Source: Miltoncostaea marina
GTDB lineage: Bacteria; Actinomycetota; Thermoleophilia; Miltoncostaeales; Miltoncostaeaceae
Reading direction: 5' to 3'
NCBI RefSeq assembly: GCF_018141525.1
Contig: NZ_CP064655.1
Location: 2,326,501 to 2,390,500, forward strand
Length of the DNA: 64,000 bases
A program made the translations under genes and the position numbers. The notes beneath the pieces are model-generated. The model made no database searches and had not been told where the DNA came from. It worked only from the letters and a program-made list of their open reading frames with translations. Below are positions 25,063-32,688 of the stretch, piece after piece (the first letter of the stretch is position 1; every line of letters starts with the position of its first letter).

Positions 25063-25433
25063 GGCTCCACCGGCAGGCCGCCGTGACGCCGGACGAACAG
25101 GCCTCGTGCACGGGCGTCGCCGTCGAGCAGGGCCGACACCTGAGGGCGGAGGGTGACGGGCCACCACGGCTCGTCGGCGCTCGGCAGACGGTGCTCGCGC
25201 TCGATGCAGACGATGGCCTGCATGAGCCCGAAGACGCGCAAGCGACCGTCGGCGACCGGGTAGCCCTCGCCCACCAGGGCCAGCAGGTCGGACACCCGCC
25301 GCCGATACCGGCGCAGCAGCTCCTCGCCGATCGCCTGCCGGCGCTCGCGCGCCATCTGACGGGCTCGCTCGATCTGCTCGGCCGTCCCCTCCCGCGCACC
25401 CGTCAGGATGGCGTGCGCCTCAGTCCACTCCAT
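25059..25433 (-). CDS. Phage hypothetical protein between terminase subunits, 124 residues
   Basis: Basic helical N terminus ('IERARQMARERRQAIGEELL') and a folded C-terminal part with 'GLMQAIVCIEREHRLPSADE' and 'PWWPVTLRPQVSALLDGDAR'. Overlaps both neighbours (14 bases upstream, ATGA downstream), so it belongs to the packaging operon. Family not recognised. Confidence 0.6.
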   Translation of the reverse strand: MEWTEAHAILTGAREGTAEQIERARQMARERRQAIGEELLRRYRRRVSDLLALVGEGYPVADGRLRVFGLMQAIVCIEREHRLPSADEPWWPVTLRPQVSALLDGDARARGLFVRRHGGLPVEP

Positions 25434-25974
25434 CGGTCACCTCCTCGCCCTCGAGGGCGTCGGTCCTGGCCTGCTCGGCTGCCAGGCGCGCGGCGTTGGG
25501 GCCGGCCATCGCCTCGTTGGCCAGGGCGGCGACGGCGCGGCGTGCGCCGAGCTCATCGACCGCCAGGGCCGCCCGGCTCATCGGGTCCAGACCCAGGCGG
25601 GCGCGGGCCTTCTCGGCACGGCCGAGCCACTCGCGCAGCGGCTTCAGGGCGGGACGGGGGTTGCCCGAGTCGTCGAGCTCGCCGTGCAGCTCGATCCACG
25701 CGGCGAGCCGCCAGGCCCGGACTTGGGCGATGGCGTAGTCGCGGACGCCCGGCCAGTCGCTCTCGGCCAGGTGGGGGGCGTGCCCGGCGATCACGGCCGC
25801 CAGCTCGTCGGCCTCTGCGATGGCGTAGCGCGAGAGCGCTCCGTGCTTCAGCGCGATCGTGTTGCCGGGCGTCGCGGTCGGCCAGCGGTAGCCGCGAGCG
25901 GGTACGCCTGAAGCCGGGATGCCCGAAGCCGGGCCGGCCGAGGCGGGCGCCTTCCGTGCGGGCGCGTCGCTCAT
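25420..25974 (-). CDS. Terminase small subunit-like protein
   Basis: 184 residues. Contains 'TPGNTIALKHGALSRY', a block common at the N terminus of P27-like small terminases and related phage DNA-binding proteins, a helical centre ('AIAQVRAWRLAAWIELHGEL') and 'RARLGLDPMSRAAL', the usual C-terminal 'LGL-P-SRA' motif of the family. It would recognise packaging sites and load the large subunit encoded one gene downstream. Coupled by ATGA to the 114-residue gene upstream. Confidence rests on motif and position. Confidence 0.7.
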   Translation of the reverse strand: MSDAPARKAPASAGPASGIPASGVPARGYRWPTATPGNTIALKHGALSRYAIAEADELAAVIAGHAPHLAESDWPGVRDYAIAQVRAWRLAAWIELHGELDDSGNPRPALKPLREWLGRAEKARARLGLDPMSRAALAVDELGARRAVAALANEAMAGPNAARLAAEQARTDALEGEEVTDGVD

Positions 25975-26315
25975 CGTCCGTCGCTCCGGGAAGATGCAGG
26001 CGGCGGCTCGGGGGGCTGCCCAGCGGATGACCGCCGGGCCGAGCCGCCGCCCTGATACGGCCCAGCGGAGGGGGTGGCGTGGGGCCTCCGCCGGGCCGGG
26101 CGCGTCGGGAGCACCAGGGGCACCGCAACCCCCGGGCTCTGCACCGGCGCCCTCGTGGTGGCCTGCGTCGTCATGCCTCGCCCCGGCCCAGCGTGCGCCA
26201 GCGGATCACGGATCCGACGGGCGCGGGCCCGGCGCGCTTCGGCGGCGTCCAGTCGCGCCGCCTCGAGGGCGGCAGCAAGCGCATCGGTGGTCATGGCGGC
26301 GAAGACACGGCTCAT
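25971..26315 (-). CDS. Phage hypothetical protein, 114 residues
   Basis: ATG 26315 with a clear AAGGAG 8 bases upstream. The N terminus 'MSRVFAAMTTDALAAALEAA' is helical, followed by a long Pro/Arg/Ser-rich tail ending 'PPPASSRSDGR'. The stop overlaps the small-terminase start by ATGA. No family recognised; it may be the first gene of the late operon. Confidence 0.5.
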   Translation of the reverse strand: MSRVFAAMTTDALAAALEAARLDAAEARRARARRIRDPLAHAGPGRGMTTQATTRAPVQSPGVAVPLVLPTRPARRRPHATPSAGPYQGGGSARRSSAGQPPEPPPASSRSDGR

Positions 26316-26403
26316 GACGAACGCTCCTTCTGTGGCGCGCACGTGGCGCGCGGGGTCGAGAAGCCGCACGAGAAGCGGCGGCTGAGGCGCGCAGCGGTTA
26401 GCG

Positions 26404-26637
26404 TCATCGCCGCGCCCCGATCGTCTCGGCCACCGCCTCGCCCTCACGCTCGAGCCAGCGCACCAGCTCGGACACGGGGACGAAGATCCGCCGGCCACGG
26501 CGCACCACGCGCAGGTCCGGCAACACCTGCTCCTCGAGAAAGGTCCGCGAGCAGCCGAGCGCGGCGGCCGCCTCGGCCGGCGTCAGCGCCAGGCGCCCGG
26601 GCAGCGCGTCCACGTCGAGGAGGCGCGGGGCGCTCAC
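26404..26637 (-). CDS. Excisionase-like helix-turn-helix protein
   Basis: 77 residues. HTH_17/MerR-like DNA-binding fold: 'LALTPAEAAAALGCSRTFLE' (helix-turn-helix), 'LRVVRRGRRIFVPVSELVRW' (wing), 'LEREGEAVAE'. Such proteins act as excisionases/recombination directionality factors or small repressors. GTG 26637 is preceded by AGGAGCC. It lies just downstream of the iteron-like region, not next to the integrase, so a role in replication control is equally possible. Confidence 0.75.
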   Translation of the reverse strand: MSAPRLLDVDALPGRLALTPAEAAAALGCSRTFLEEQVLPDLRVVRRGRRIFVPVSELVRWLEREGEAVAETIGARR

Positions 26638-26861
26638 CGACCGGCTCCTGCGCGCGCATCGTTTCCGTCAATCCGACGCGAAGTCTCGGGGCGGGCGGTG
26701 CGGCTACCCAGTGGGCGCATCCCACGGGCGGCGCGCCGCGTCTTGCCCACTCGCCATCCCGTGCAGCGCACGCAATCGGCGACCGGCGGGCACCCCGGCA
26801 CGCGGATGCCGGGGTCCGCCCCCGTAGGGGGCCGGGGTGCCGGGGTCGTGAGAAACCGCAT
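26634..26861 (-). CDS. Possible small Cys-containing phage protein (75 residues)
   Basis: An ATG at 26861 opens 75 codons whose stop overlaps the next gene by GTGA, the same coupling seen throughout this element. The product contains 'GCPPVADCVRCTGWRVGK', a C-x6-C-x2-C cluster that could bind zinc, but its first third is simply the translated CCGGGGT repeats. No strong ribosome site. The alternative is that the whole 26638-27031 interval is a noncoding replication region. Confidence 0.3.
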   Translation of the reverse strand: MRFLTTPAPRPPTGADPGIRVPGCPPVADCVRCTGWRVGKTRRAARGMRPLGSRTARPETSRRIDGNDARAGAGR

Positions 26862-27010
26862 GGTTAGCGGGTTCTTCACCCCGGCACGTCGCCGCGCCGG
26901 GGTGCCGGGGTGCCGGGGTGCGATTTCCCGCAACCATGCGGGTTCCGACCCCGGCGCGCTACCCCGGCGCAAAAAATGCCGGGGTGAAGATGCCGGGGTG
27001 TGCCGGGGTG
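26791..27010. repeat. Iteron-like array of 13 CCGGGGT cores (candidate element origin)
   Basis: Thirteen copies of GCCGGGGT(G/C), in both orientations, are packed into 220 bp between the helicase gene and the excisionase-like gene. They come in three clusters. An A-run ('gcaaaaaatgcc', near 26970) lies between copies. Two mutually inverted AACCGCATGGTT-type sequences (26854-26865 and 26932-26944) flank the middle cluster. Position beside Prim-Pol and helicase genes suggests a replication origin or an autoregulatory operator. Confidence 0.6.
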
Positions 27011-27031
27011 AAGTCCGGGTTGAGGGTTGCG

Positions 27032-28132
27032 TCACTGCGCACCCCCCGAGCCGCGCGCCATGTAGCGGCTCCGCTTGCCGTCCTCGAGGTAGCGGACCCC
27101 CGCCTTGTCGAGCTCCGAGCGCCGTCGGCGGAGGGTCTTCTCGTCGATGCCGAAGCGGCCGCAGATGGCTCCCGGCGCGGCCTCCCCGCCGGCGGCCATG
27201 ATGAAGGCGCGGATCTCCTCCACGGACGCCTTCGCGACCTTCCTGGCCGGCGCGTCCACCGCGACGATCCGGGCGGCGTCCTCGTACACGTAACCCCACG
27301 GGCCGGTCGCCTCGCCCTTGATCTCGACCCGGAACGGCTGCGGCGGCCGGAAGTCGCGTCCATCTACTTCAACCGCCATCGACAGGTCCGTGCCGCTGGT
27401 GATGAACATCGCTGCGTCGTAGTGGCCATGGAGGCTGCCGGTGCCGCTCATCCGCTCGCCCGTCGCGGCGTTCTCGTCGGCGCTGCCCTCCTTGCGGAAG
27501 TGGTGCAGCAGCTCGAGGAAGCGCTCGCCGTCGATCAGCGGCTCGAGGTTGCGCACCAGCTTCGCGAAGTCCCCGACACCGTCGGCCGACTCGCGCACGC
27601 TGGCGGCACGACGCAGCACGTCCACCACCACCAGGCGCGCCTCGACGCGCTCGGCGTCCGCGATCAGGCGCTCCGCCCAGGCGGGGTCGGAGAGGTTGAT
27701 CCCGCGCGGCTTGTAGACGAGGTGAAGCCAGTCGCGCAGCTCGGGCGAGTCCGGGTCGATGCCCATCCCGCGCGCGAGCGCCCCGATGCGCGCGCGCACT
27801 CCGCCGGGGGAGCCCTCGAGGGCCACGTAGACGACCGGGCAGCGCTCCACCACCTCGAAGCGCTCGAGGTACTCCCGGCCCGTCGCGACCGAGATCGCTT
27901 TCGCGAGGGCGAGCCAAGTCTTGCCCCTCTTCGGGCCACTGGCCGTGAAGCCGAGTCCCTCGGCCGGCAGCAGACCCGCGATCCGGTAGGCCATGCCACC
28001 GGCCGCCAGCTCGTCGAAGCGCTGCCAGGACGTGATGAGCGTCTCCGGCGGCGCGGCACCGTTGCGCTCCGGGTGCTCCGGCTCGCCGTAGTGGAGCCGC
28101 GCGAGCGCCTCGATGTCGAGCGGGGTCGTCAT
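27032..28132 (-). CDS. RecA-fold replicative ATPase/helicase (RepA/AAA_25-like)
   Basis: 366 residues. Walker A 'GFTASGPKRGKTWLALAKAI' near 60-78, Walker B 'ARLVVVDVLRRAAS' near 165-178 and the hexameric-helicase 'LLHHFRKEG' segment near 210 identify the plasmid/phage RepA-type helicase family. The C-terminal 90 residues contain a winged-helix ('AICGRFGIDEKTLRRRRSEL'), probably for origin DNA. ATG 28132; 4-bp overlap with the Prim-Pol gene. Together they form a compact replication module whose presumed target is the iteron region immediately downstream. Confidence 0.85.
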   Translation of the reverse strand: MTTPLDIEALARLHYGEPEHPERNGAAPPETLITSWQRFDELAAGGMAYRIAGLLPAEGLGFTASGPKRGKTWLALAKAISVATGREYLERFEVVERCPVVYVALEGSPGGVRARIGALARGMGIDPDSPELRDWLHLVYKPRGINLSDPAWAERLIADAERVEARLVVVDVLRRAASVRESADGVGDFAKLVRNLEPLIDGERFLELLHHFRKEGSADENAATGERMSGTGSLHGHYDAAMFITSGTDLSMAVEVDGRDFRPPQPFRVEIKGEATGPWGYVYEDAARIVAVDAPARKVAKASVEEIRAFIMAAGGEAAPGAICGRFGIDEKTLRRRRSELDKAGVRYLEDGKRSRYMARGSGGAQ

Positions 28133-29031
28133 GCCCGCGCCGGCGCCGATCGTGGCTGCTCGGCGCCGGCGGACAGCCCCGAGGCGATCGTCTTCTCGGC
28201 CTCGATGCGGCCGAGCCCGATCGCCAGCGCCACCTCGAGCAGCACGTCGCGGGTCGGCTCATGCGCGAGCTCACCGCCGGCGACGAGGCCGCCGAGCGCG
28301 AACGCGGCCTGGTTCAGCCGGTCGTTGCGGCCACCCTGGGCCGTCGAGGCGAGCTCGCGCAGCTCATCGAGCGCAGCGGCCCAGCCGTACCGCGAGGCGC
28401 CGACGGGCCGACGCTGCGACGGCTGGGCCGTGACCGTGTCGGCCGCCCGCTCTGCGATGAGCATCCACTCGGGCGCGGGCTCGGGATCGACGCCGAAGAC
28501 GCCATCCGTCGCCACGCGGCGCGGCGGGACGTCCCAGCAATACGCCACCCCGCTCGCATGCACGCTCGGCGGCACGAGCACGTAGTTCCGTCCCCGCAGG
28601 TCGAGCCCCGGCGCGACGCCGACCGTGCCGCGCGCGCGGCGCCCGGGAGGCACCCGGTAGATGAGGTGCGCACCGCGACCGGTCGCGGTCAGCGTCGTGC
28701 AGGGGATGGACTCCGGGTGAACGCGCAGGGATGCGCGGCCCTCCTCGCCATCGACGTCCAGCGCGCACAGCCCCGACGCGGCGAGCGCAAGACCGATGTT
28801 CGCCTGCGGGTAGCGCTTGGCCCACTCGGCGATCTGCTCGAGGTCGTCGGTGGCGTCGTTGAGCCCCCGCGCAGTGATCGGGTGCTTAGCCGGGTGCTCA
28901 CACGCAGCGCCGTCCGGACAGCCGCATCCGCCGCCCTCTGCCCACCAGACGGGCAGCACGTGCGCCCTGGTGCCGAACACCCGGCCGTCCGCGAAGGGGC
29001 TCGCGGCCTCGGCAAAGGTCCCCATGGTCAC
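28129..29031 (-). CDS. Bifunctional DNA primase/polymerase (Prim-Pol)
   Basis: 300 residues. Archaeo-eukaryotic primase-type Prim-Pol domain (PF09250 pattern): 'VFGTRAHVLPVWWAEGGGC' with a C-C-C cluster and 'KHPITARGLNDATDD', 'NIGLALAASGLCALDVDGEE' with the metal-binding D-x-D, 'TATGRGAHLIYRVPPG' with the catalytic His, and 'GLDLRGRNYVLVPPSVHASG'. A helical C-terminal part follows. It makes primers and may extend them during element replication. GTG 29031 overlaps the upstream stop by GTGA. Confidence 0.88.
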   Translation of the reverse strand: MTMGTFAEAASPFADGRVFGTRAHVLPVWWAEGGGCGCPDGAACEHPAKHPITARGLNDATDDLEQIAEWAKRYPQANIGLALAASGLCALDVDGEEGRASLRVHPESIPCTTLTATGRGAHLIYRVPPGRRARGTVGVAPGLDLRGRNYVLVPPSVHASGVAYCWDVPPRRVATDGVFGVDPEPAPEWMLIAERAADTVTAQPSQRRPVGASRYGWAAALDELRELASTAQGGRNDRLNQAAFALGGLVAGGELAHEPTRDVLLEVALAIGLGRIEAEKTIASGLSAGAEQPRSAPARA

Positions 29032-29444
29032 CAGGGCGCCTCGTCGCCCCAGCGCTCGCCTGCGTTCGCGCCCTCGCCGGGTCGGTCGACAGCCACGTTG
29101 AAGAGCGGGTAGGAGCGCTGGCCGTCCTGCGTCTTGCGCTCGCCGGCGAACTCCACGGCGACGACCTCACCGACCTTCGGCGCGCAGCGCTCCCACGCCG
29201 TCTGGATGGTCTTCGCCGACAGCCAGACGGCCCACGCCTGGCCAGCGCCGTCGTGCATAGTCGCGAGCCCCGCGGGGCCGTACTTGGTCTCGACCTGCTC
29301 GACCTTCTCCAGGCGCCCGACCAGGACGGCCGCGCCATCGCCGCGACGGGGGTTCCAGGTCTTCGCCACGTTCTCTCCCCCACCGCTGGACTGCTTCGCC
29401 AAGGCGGCGCGCAGCCGCTCCTCGGCACCGTCGAAGCCACTCAC
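29028..29444 (-). CDS. Phage replication-associated protein, possible single-strand-binding fold
   Basis: 138 residues. 'VAKTWNPRRGDGAAVLVGRL', 'LATMHDGAGQAWAVWLSAKT', 'EVVAVEFAGERKTQDGQRSY' are consistent with an OB-fold beta barrel, as in phage ssDNA-binding proteins of similar position, with an acidic C terminus ('GERWGDEAPW') typical of SSB tails. No definitive motif, so the call is tentative. GTG 29444 follows GGGAGGGG. First gene of the Prim-Pol/helicase operon. Confidence 0.55.
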   Translation of the reverse strand: MSGFDGAEERLRAALAKQSSGGGENVAKTWNPRRGDGAAVLVGRLEKVEQVETKYGPAGLATMHDGAGQAWAVWLSAKTIQTAWERCAPKVGEVVAVEFAGERKTQDGQRSYPLFNVAVDRPGEGANAGERWGDEAPW

Positions 29445-29457
29445 TTGGCCCCTCCCG

Positions 29458-29718
29458 TCACGTCGTTTGCACCCGCCGCGGCGGACTGGCGAGCTCCCGA
29501 AGGACTCGGGCGTAGTGCACGGCGCCGCGACCGCGAGGTCGTCGCTCCCCCCGCTCCCATCGGAGGACGGTGGAGGGGTAGACGCCGCAGGCCGCAGCCA
29601 CCTCGTAGAGGGTCACCCCAGCCGCCACTCGGATCGCGCGGGCGCCGCCGCTACCCGCCAGTCGGCGGGCCTCGGAGACGAGCGCGAGTTCCTCTGGTGT
29701 GCACTTGGTAGGCAACAT
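29458..29718 (-). CDS. Helix-turn-helix (XRE-type) repressor candidate
   Basis: 86 residues. 'AIRVAAGVTLYEVAAACGVYPSTVLRWERG' (two blocks) is a typical Cro/CI-like helix-turn-helix ending in 'RWERGERRPRGRG'. It lies at the divergence point of the element, opposite the regulator-integrase operon. The start could be ATG 29718 or the ATG at 29766, which lies in the operator; 29718 is preferred because the promoter elements would otherwise be inside the gene. Expected to control the lysogenic state or element replication. Confidence 0.7.
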   Translation of the reverse strand: MLPTKCTPEELALVSEARRLAGSGGARAIRVAAGVTLYEVAAACGVYPSTVLRWERGERRPRGRGAVHYARVLRELASPPRRVQTT

Positions 29719-29743
29719 TGCGGCGCACGCTAGCCGACCTGTC

Positions 29744-29773
29744 TTGACCATGCAAGTGGTGTGCATCTACGAT
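29744..29773 (+). promoter_or_regulatory. Rightward promoter with overlapping operator palindrome
   Basis: TTGACC (29744-29749), an 18-base spacer, TACGAT (29768-29773). The spacer contains the palindrome ATGCA-N7-TGCAT (29750-29766). On the opposite strand TTGCAT, 17 bases, TAGCGT forms a leftward promoter over the same DNA. A protein bound to the palindrome would block or choose between both directions, as in a lysogeny switch. A related half-site GGTGTGCA lies at 29697-29704. Confidence 0.6.
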
Positions 29774-29811
29774 CAATGCCGACCCGTTGCCGATAGGCTA
29801 AGGAGCAGGAT

Positions 29812-30387
29812 TTGGGAACCGTTCGAGTGACCGTCCCGGGCGCGGCGGCAACAGGCCGCGACCTCTTCCGGACCGTCACCATCCGCCCCGACGGCTCGCC
29901 GTTCCGGTGGGTCTTCCGCTACATGGAGGCGATCGCTCCCGATGGGGAGCGATCGTTGATCTGCGTCGAGACGTCGATCGAGCAGCCGGTTGACGATCCG
30001 GCCGAGCTCGAGGGCCAGGACGTGCCCCCGCTCACGGCGCCGGCGCTGTCCGATTGGAAGCGCCTTGAGTCGATCGCGCGGACGAACCTGTCGGCGCTGC
30101 TTGGCGGCAGCAGAGAAGGCGAGCTTCCGCCGGCCGCTGGGAGCGCGGCGCGGCCCCTGACGAGCACGACGGAGATCCCGCGGCGGAAGGCGTTGACGCG
30201 GGAGTTCCTCGAGGAGATCGCCAGCCGGTACCGGCGGCATCTGGCAGCAGGGCTTCCTCCGACTCAGACCATCATGCGAGAGGAGCGCGTCTCACGACGC
30301 ACCGTGGGCAACTGGCTCGCGGCTGCTCGGCGAGAGGGGCTCCTCGGGGAGGCGCCGCGCGGCGTCGCCGGAGAGGAGAACCGATGA
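29812..30387 (+). CDS. Helix-turn-helix regulator upstream of the integrase
   Basis: 191 residues. TTG start with AAGGAG 7 bases upstream. The N-terminal half is beta-rich ('VTIRPDGSPFRWVFRYMEAI', 'RSLICVETSIEQPVDDPAEL'); the C-terminal 60 residues form a helix-turn-helix ('QTIMREERVSRRTVGNWLAA'). It overlaps the integrase gene by ATGA, so both are made from the rightward promoter. By position it could be a directionality factor or an activator. Family not identified with certainty. Confidence 0.65.
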   Translation: MGTVRVTVPGAAATGRDLFRTVTIRPDGSPFRWVFRYMEAIAPDGERSLICVETSIEQPVDDPAELEGQDVPPLTAPALSDWKRLESIARTNLSALLGGSREGELPPAAGSAARPLTSTTEIPRRKALTREFLEEIASRYRRHLAAGLPPTQTIMREERVSRRTVGNWLAAARREGLLGEAPRGVAGEENR

Positions 30388-31613
30388 GCACGACCACGAC
30401 GCGACGGCGCCTTCCCGAAGGCGTGACCCCCCGGCACTCGCGCTCGTGCGCGAGCCGCCACGACAGCGCCTGCGACTGCGCGCCGCGGTACCAGGCGCAC
30501 GCGTGGGACCCGGTGACGCGCCGGAAGGTCCGGAAGACGTTCCGCACGACAGCCGAGGCGAAGAGCTGGCGGGCGAGCGCGACCGCCGCGATCGAGCGCA
30601 AGGAGCTGCGCGCCGTCAAGTCGCCCACCCTGCAGGCGGCCGCCGGCGAGCTGCTCGAGGGGATGCGCGCCGGCGCCATCCGGGCCCGGGGCGGCGACCC
30701 CTACAAGCCCTCTACGATCGCCAGCTACGAGGGCTCGCTGCACCAGCACGTGCTCCCCGCCCTCGGCCGCCGCCGCCTGTCCGACGTGTCCCGCGGCGAC
30801 CTCGTGACGCTGATCGAGCGCCTGCTCGGCGCCGGCAAGAGCGCCTCGACGATCAGGAACTGCATCAACCCCCTCCACGTGCTCTTCCGCCGGGCCCTCG
30901 ACCAGGGGACGATCGCCGTCAGCCCGGCCGCCCACCTCCCCCTTCCCGCGCTCGCGCAGGGCCGCGACCGGATCGCGACGCCCGCCGAGCAGGCGACGCT
31001 CCTCGAGCCGCTCGAGCCGGCCGACCGGGTGCTGTGGGCGGTGGCCTTCGGCGCCGGCCTGCGCGCCGGTGAGCTGCAGGGCCTGCGCTGGGAAGACGTT
31101 GACCTCGACGAGGGCGCGCTCCATGTCCGCCGCTCATGGGATCCGAAGTCGCGGACCTTCGTGGCTCCGAAGTCCCGCCGGTCACGGCGCGCGGTGCCAC
31201 TGCTCGCGACGGTGCGCGCCGCCCTGCTGTCGCACGCCATGGCGACAGGGCGGCGGTCGGGGCTCGTCTTCGGGCGCGACGGAGAGCGCCCGTTCTCGCA
31301 CTCCGCGGCGCTCTCGCGGGCGTCGAAGGCATGGGCCAAGGCCCAGGTCTCCCCGCTCGCCTGCGACCGCGACGCGGCCTCCCGTGGCGAGCGGCCGCTA
31401 CCGCCCTGCGCGAAGCTCGGCTTGCACGAGGCGCGGCACTCCTACTGCTCGACGATGCTCGAGGCCGGCGTGTCGCCCGCGAACGTGTCCCGGTATGCCG
31501 GCCACGCCAGCGTCGCCTTCACGCTCGCCCGGTACGTGCACGCCCGCGCCGACCAGGGCGCCGACGACGCGGGGCGCATGGATGCCTTCCTCACGAGAGC
31601 CGTCGCTCCGTAG
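30384..31613 (+). CDS. int: Tyrosine site-specific recombinase (integrase)
   Basis: 409 residues. A Cys/His-rich N terminus ('CASRHDSACDCAPRYQAHAW') and arm-binding segment, a SAM-like core-binding domain (about 85-180), then the catalytic domain with the first Arg in 'GAGLRAGELQGLRWEDVDL' near 223, 'HEARHSYCSTML' (H-x-x-R-H) near 348, 'GHASVAFTLARYVHA' with His near 370 and the Tyr nucleophile near 383. It catalyses integration and excision at the tRNA-Cys core. ATG overlaps the regulator stop. The frame is intact, so the element may still move. Confidence 0.95.
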   Translation: MSTTTTRRRLPEGVTPRHSRSCASRHDSACDCAPRYQAHAWDPVTRRKVRKTFRTTAEAKSWRASATAAIERKELRAVKSPTLQAAAGELLEGMRAGAIRARGGDPYKPSTIASYEGSLHQHVLPALGRRRLSDVSRGDLVTLIERLLGAGKSASTIRNCINPLHVLFRRALDQGTIAVSPAAHLPLPALAQGRDRIATPAEQATLLEPLEPADRVLWAVAFGAGLRAGELQGLRWEDVDLDEGALHVRRSWDPKSRTFVAPKSRRSRRAVPLLATVRAALLSHAMATGRRSGLVFGRDGERPFSHSAALSRASKAWAKAQVSPLACDRDAASRGERPLPPCAKLGLHEARHSYCSTMLEAGVSPANVSRYAGHASVAFTLARYVHARADQGADDAGRMDAFLTRAVAP

Positions 31614-31621
31614 CGATTCGC

Positions 31622-32272
31622 CTAGCGGCCCCCCCGGCCGGCGATGGCCCCCTTCGCGCTCGCGTGTGCGTAGTTGATCCGCCTCTCCACCCTCCGAAAG
31701 ACGTCCTCCGTGATGTGGTGGTGGTAGATCGGGAGCTTCGGGCGCAACCGTTGGGAGCTCGCCCCGGTTGACCAGGCGGCTGTTTCGATGGCGTCGGTGC
31801 CCGCTAGACGAGCGACCGTCTCGACCGCGGGCAGCAAATCTGTGTCGTTGGAGAGGAGGATCGCGACGTCGCACTTACCAGCGGTGACGCACTCGACGAG
31901 CCCCAGCGCCAACTGAACGTCGATGCCCTTCTCCACCGGCGGATCGGCCGGATAGGTCGGCCGATACCGAAGCGGCCGCAGATGCACCTGCACAACGGGA
32001 CTTGTCTTTTGCCAGTCGGCCGCCTGGCGCCGGCACGCGCCGTGGCCGGTGGGATCCTTCGAGGACGTTGGCAGCCCTCTGTGGACTTGGACCTTGCAAA
32101 GCGAGCCGTCAGCTCCGCGGCCGTTTCCGAAGGCAAGGATGCGACCCAGGTTGAACGGGCAGAAGTTCCCGTGCTCGCTGGGCATGCCATCGATGCCAAA
32201 CGCCCGCCGGGCAGAGCGGTACGCGTTCTGCCAGTCGATGAAGACGGCGACGCGCTTGCTCTGCCCGGCCAC
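31622..32272 (-). CDS. NYN-domain (PIN-like nuclease fold) protein, element cargo
   Basis: 216 residues. NYN/PIN-like motifs: 'RVAVFIDWQNAYRSARRAFG' with the first acidic residue and Asn, 'EKGIDVQLALGLVECVTAGK' and 'CDVAILLSNDTDLLPAVETV' with the second and third acidic clusters; the short C-terminal part 'LPIYHHHITEDVFRRVERRI' is basic. Family members are metal-dependent RNases, often in RNA decay or in phage-defence and toxin contexts. It lies convergent to integrase near the right end, a typical cargo position. An AT-richer palindromic region 100-130 bases upstream may hold its promoter. Confidence 0.8.
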   Translation of the reverse strand: MAGQSKRVAVFIDWQNAYRSARRAFGIDGMPSEHGNFCPFNLGRILAFGNGRGADGSLCKVQVHRGLPTSSKDPTGHGACRRQAADWQKTSPVVQVHLRPLRYRPTYPADPPVEKGIDVQLALGLVECVTAGKCDVAILLSNDTDLLPAVETVARLAGTDAIETAAWSTGASSQRLRPKLPIYHHHITEDVFRRVERRINYAHASAKGAIAGRGGR

Positions 32273-32365
32273 GGCACTCCCAAAAAAGACCTCGCCAGCG
32301 CGGCCGAAACCGGGCGGCGAGGAGGAATACCTGCAAGCTAGTTCTCGGCCTGTGGCCGGGCAAGC

Positions 32366-32390
32366 AAAACTAACCGTTCGTTTAGCAAAC
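32366..32390. promoter_or_regulatory. AT-rich dyad region upstream of the NYN gene
   Basis: A strikingly AT-rich patch in this GC-rich DNA, holding GTTTAGCAAAC (32380-32390, palindrome of 4-bp arms around AGC) and a looser AACTAACC/GTTCGTTT dyad. The latter resembles operators of TetR-type regulators. It is probably the promoter/operator of the NYN gene. Confidence 0.35.
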
Positions 32391-32424
32391 AGACGTTCCG
32401 CCGCATGCCGGCGGCAACGCGCCC

Positions 32425-32688
32425 CTAGACCAAGCGCAGCCTCCGCAACGAGCGGCGCGAGCCCTGCTCGAGCATGCGATCCAACTCGGCAGCCCCATCG
32501 AGCTGGACCTCAGTGGGCCCGGGGTGCTCCACGAGGATGCAGTCGAGGACCCGCGCGCCGCGGTCTTCGCTGAAGCACTGCCGCAAGACCGGTGGCGCGA
32601 TGCCAGGCCATCCGTCGATGCCGACCTCGAGATTCGGCGGGTACTGCTCCAAGACGCGGATGAAGTCCGCGACCGTCATGCCCTTCAT
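32425..32688 (-). CDS. Small hypothetical protein, 87 residues
   Basis: ATG 32688 with GGGAGGA upstream. 'MTVADFIRVLEQYPPNLEVG' then 'IDGWPGIAPPVL' resembles short phage/plasmid proteins that begin with a 'T-x-x-x-L-I-x-x-L-x-x-x-P-P-D/N-x-x-V' block and are of unknown function. The C terminus is basic. Between this gene and the NYN gene is a 150-bp regulatory gap. Confidence 0.6.
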   Translation of the reverse strand: MKGMTVADFIRVLEQYPPNLEVGIDGWPGIAPPVLRQCFSEDRGARVLDCILVEHPGPTEVQLDGAAELDRMLEQGSRRSLRRLRLV

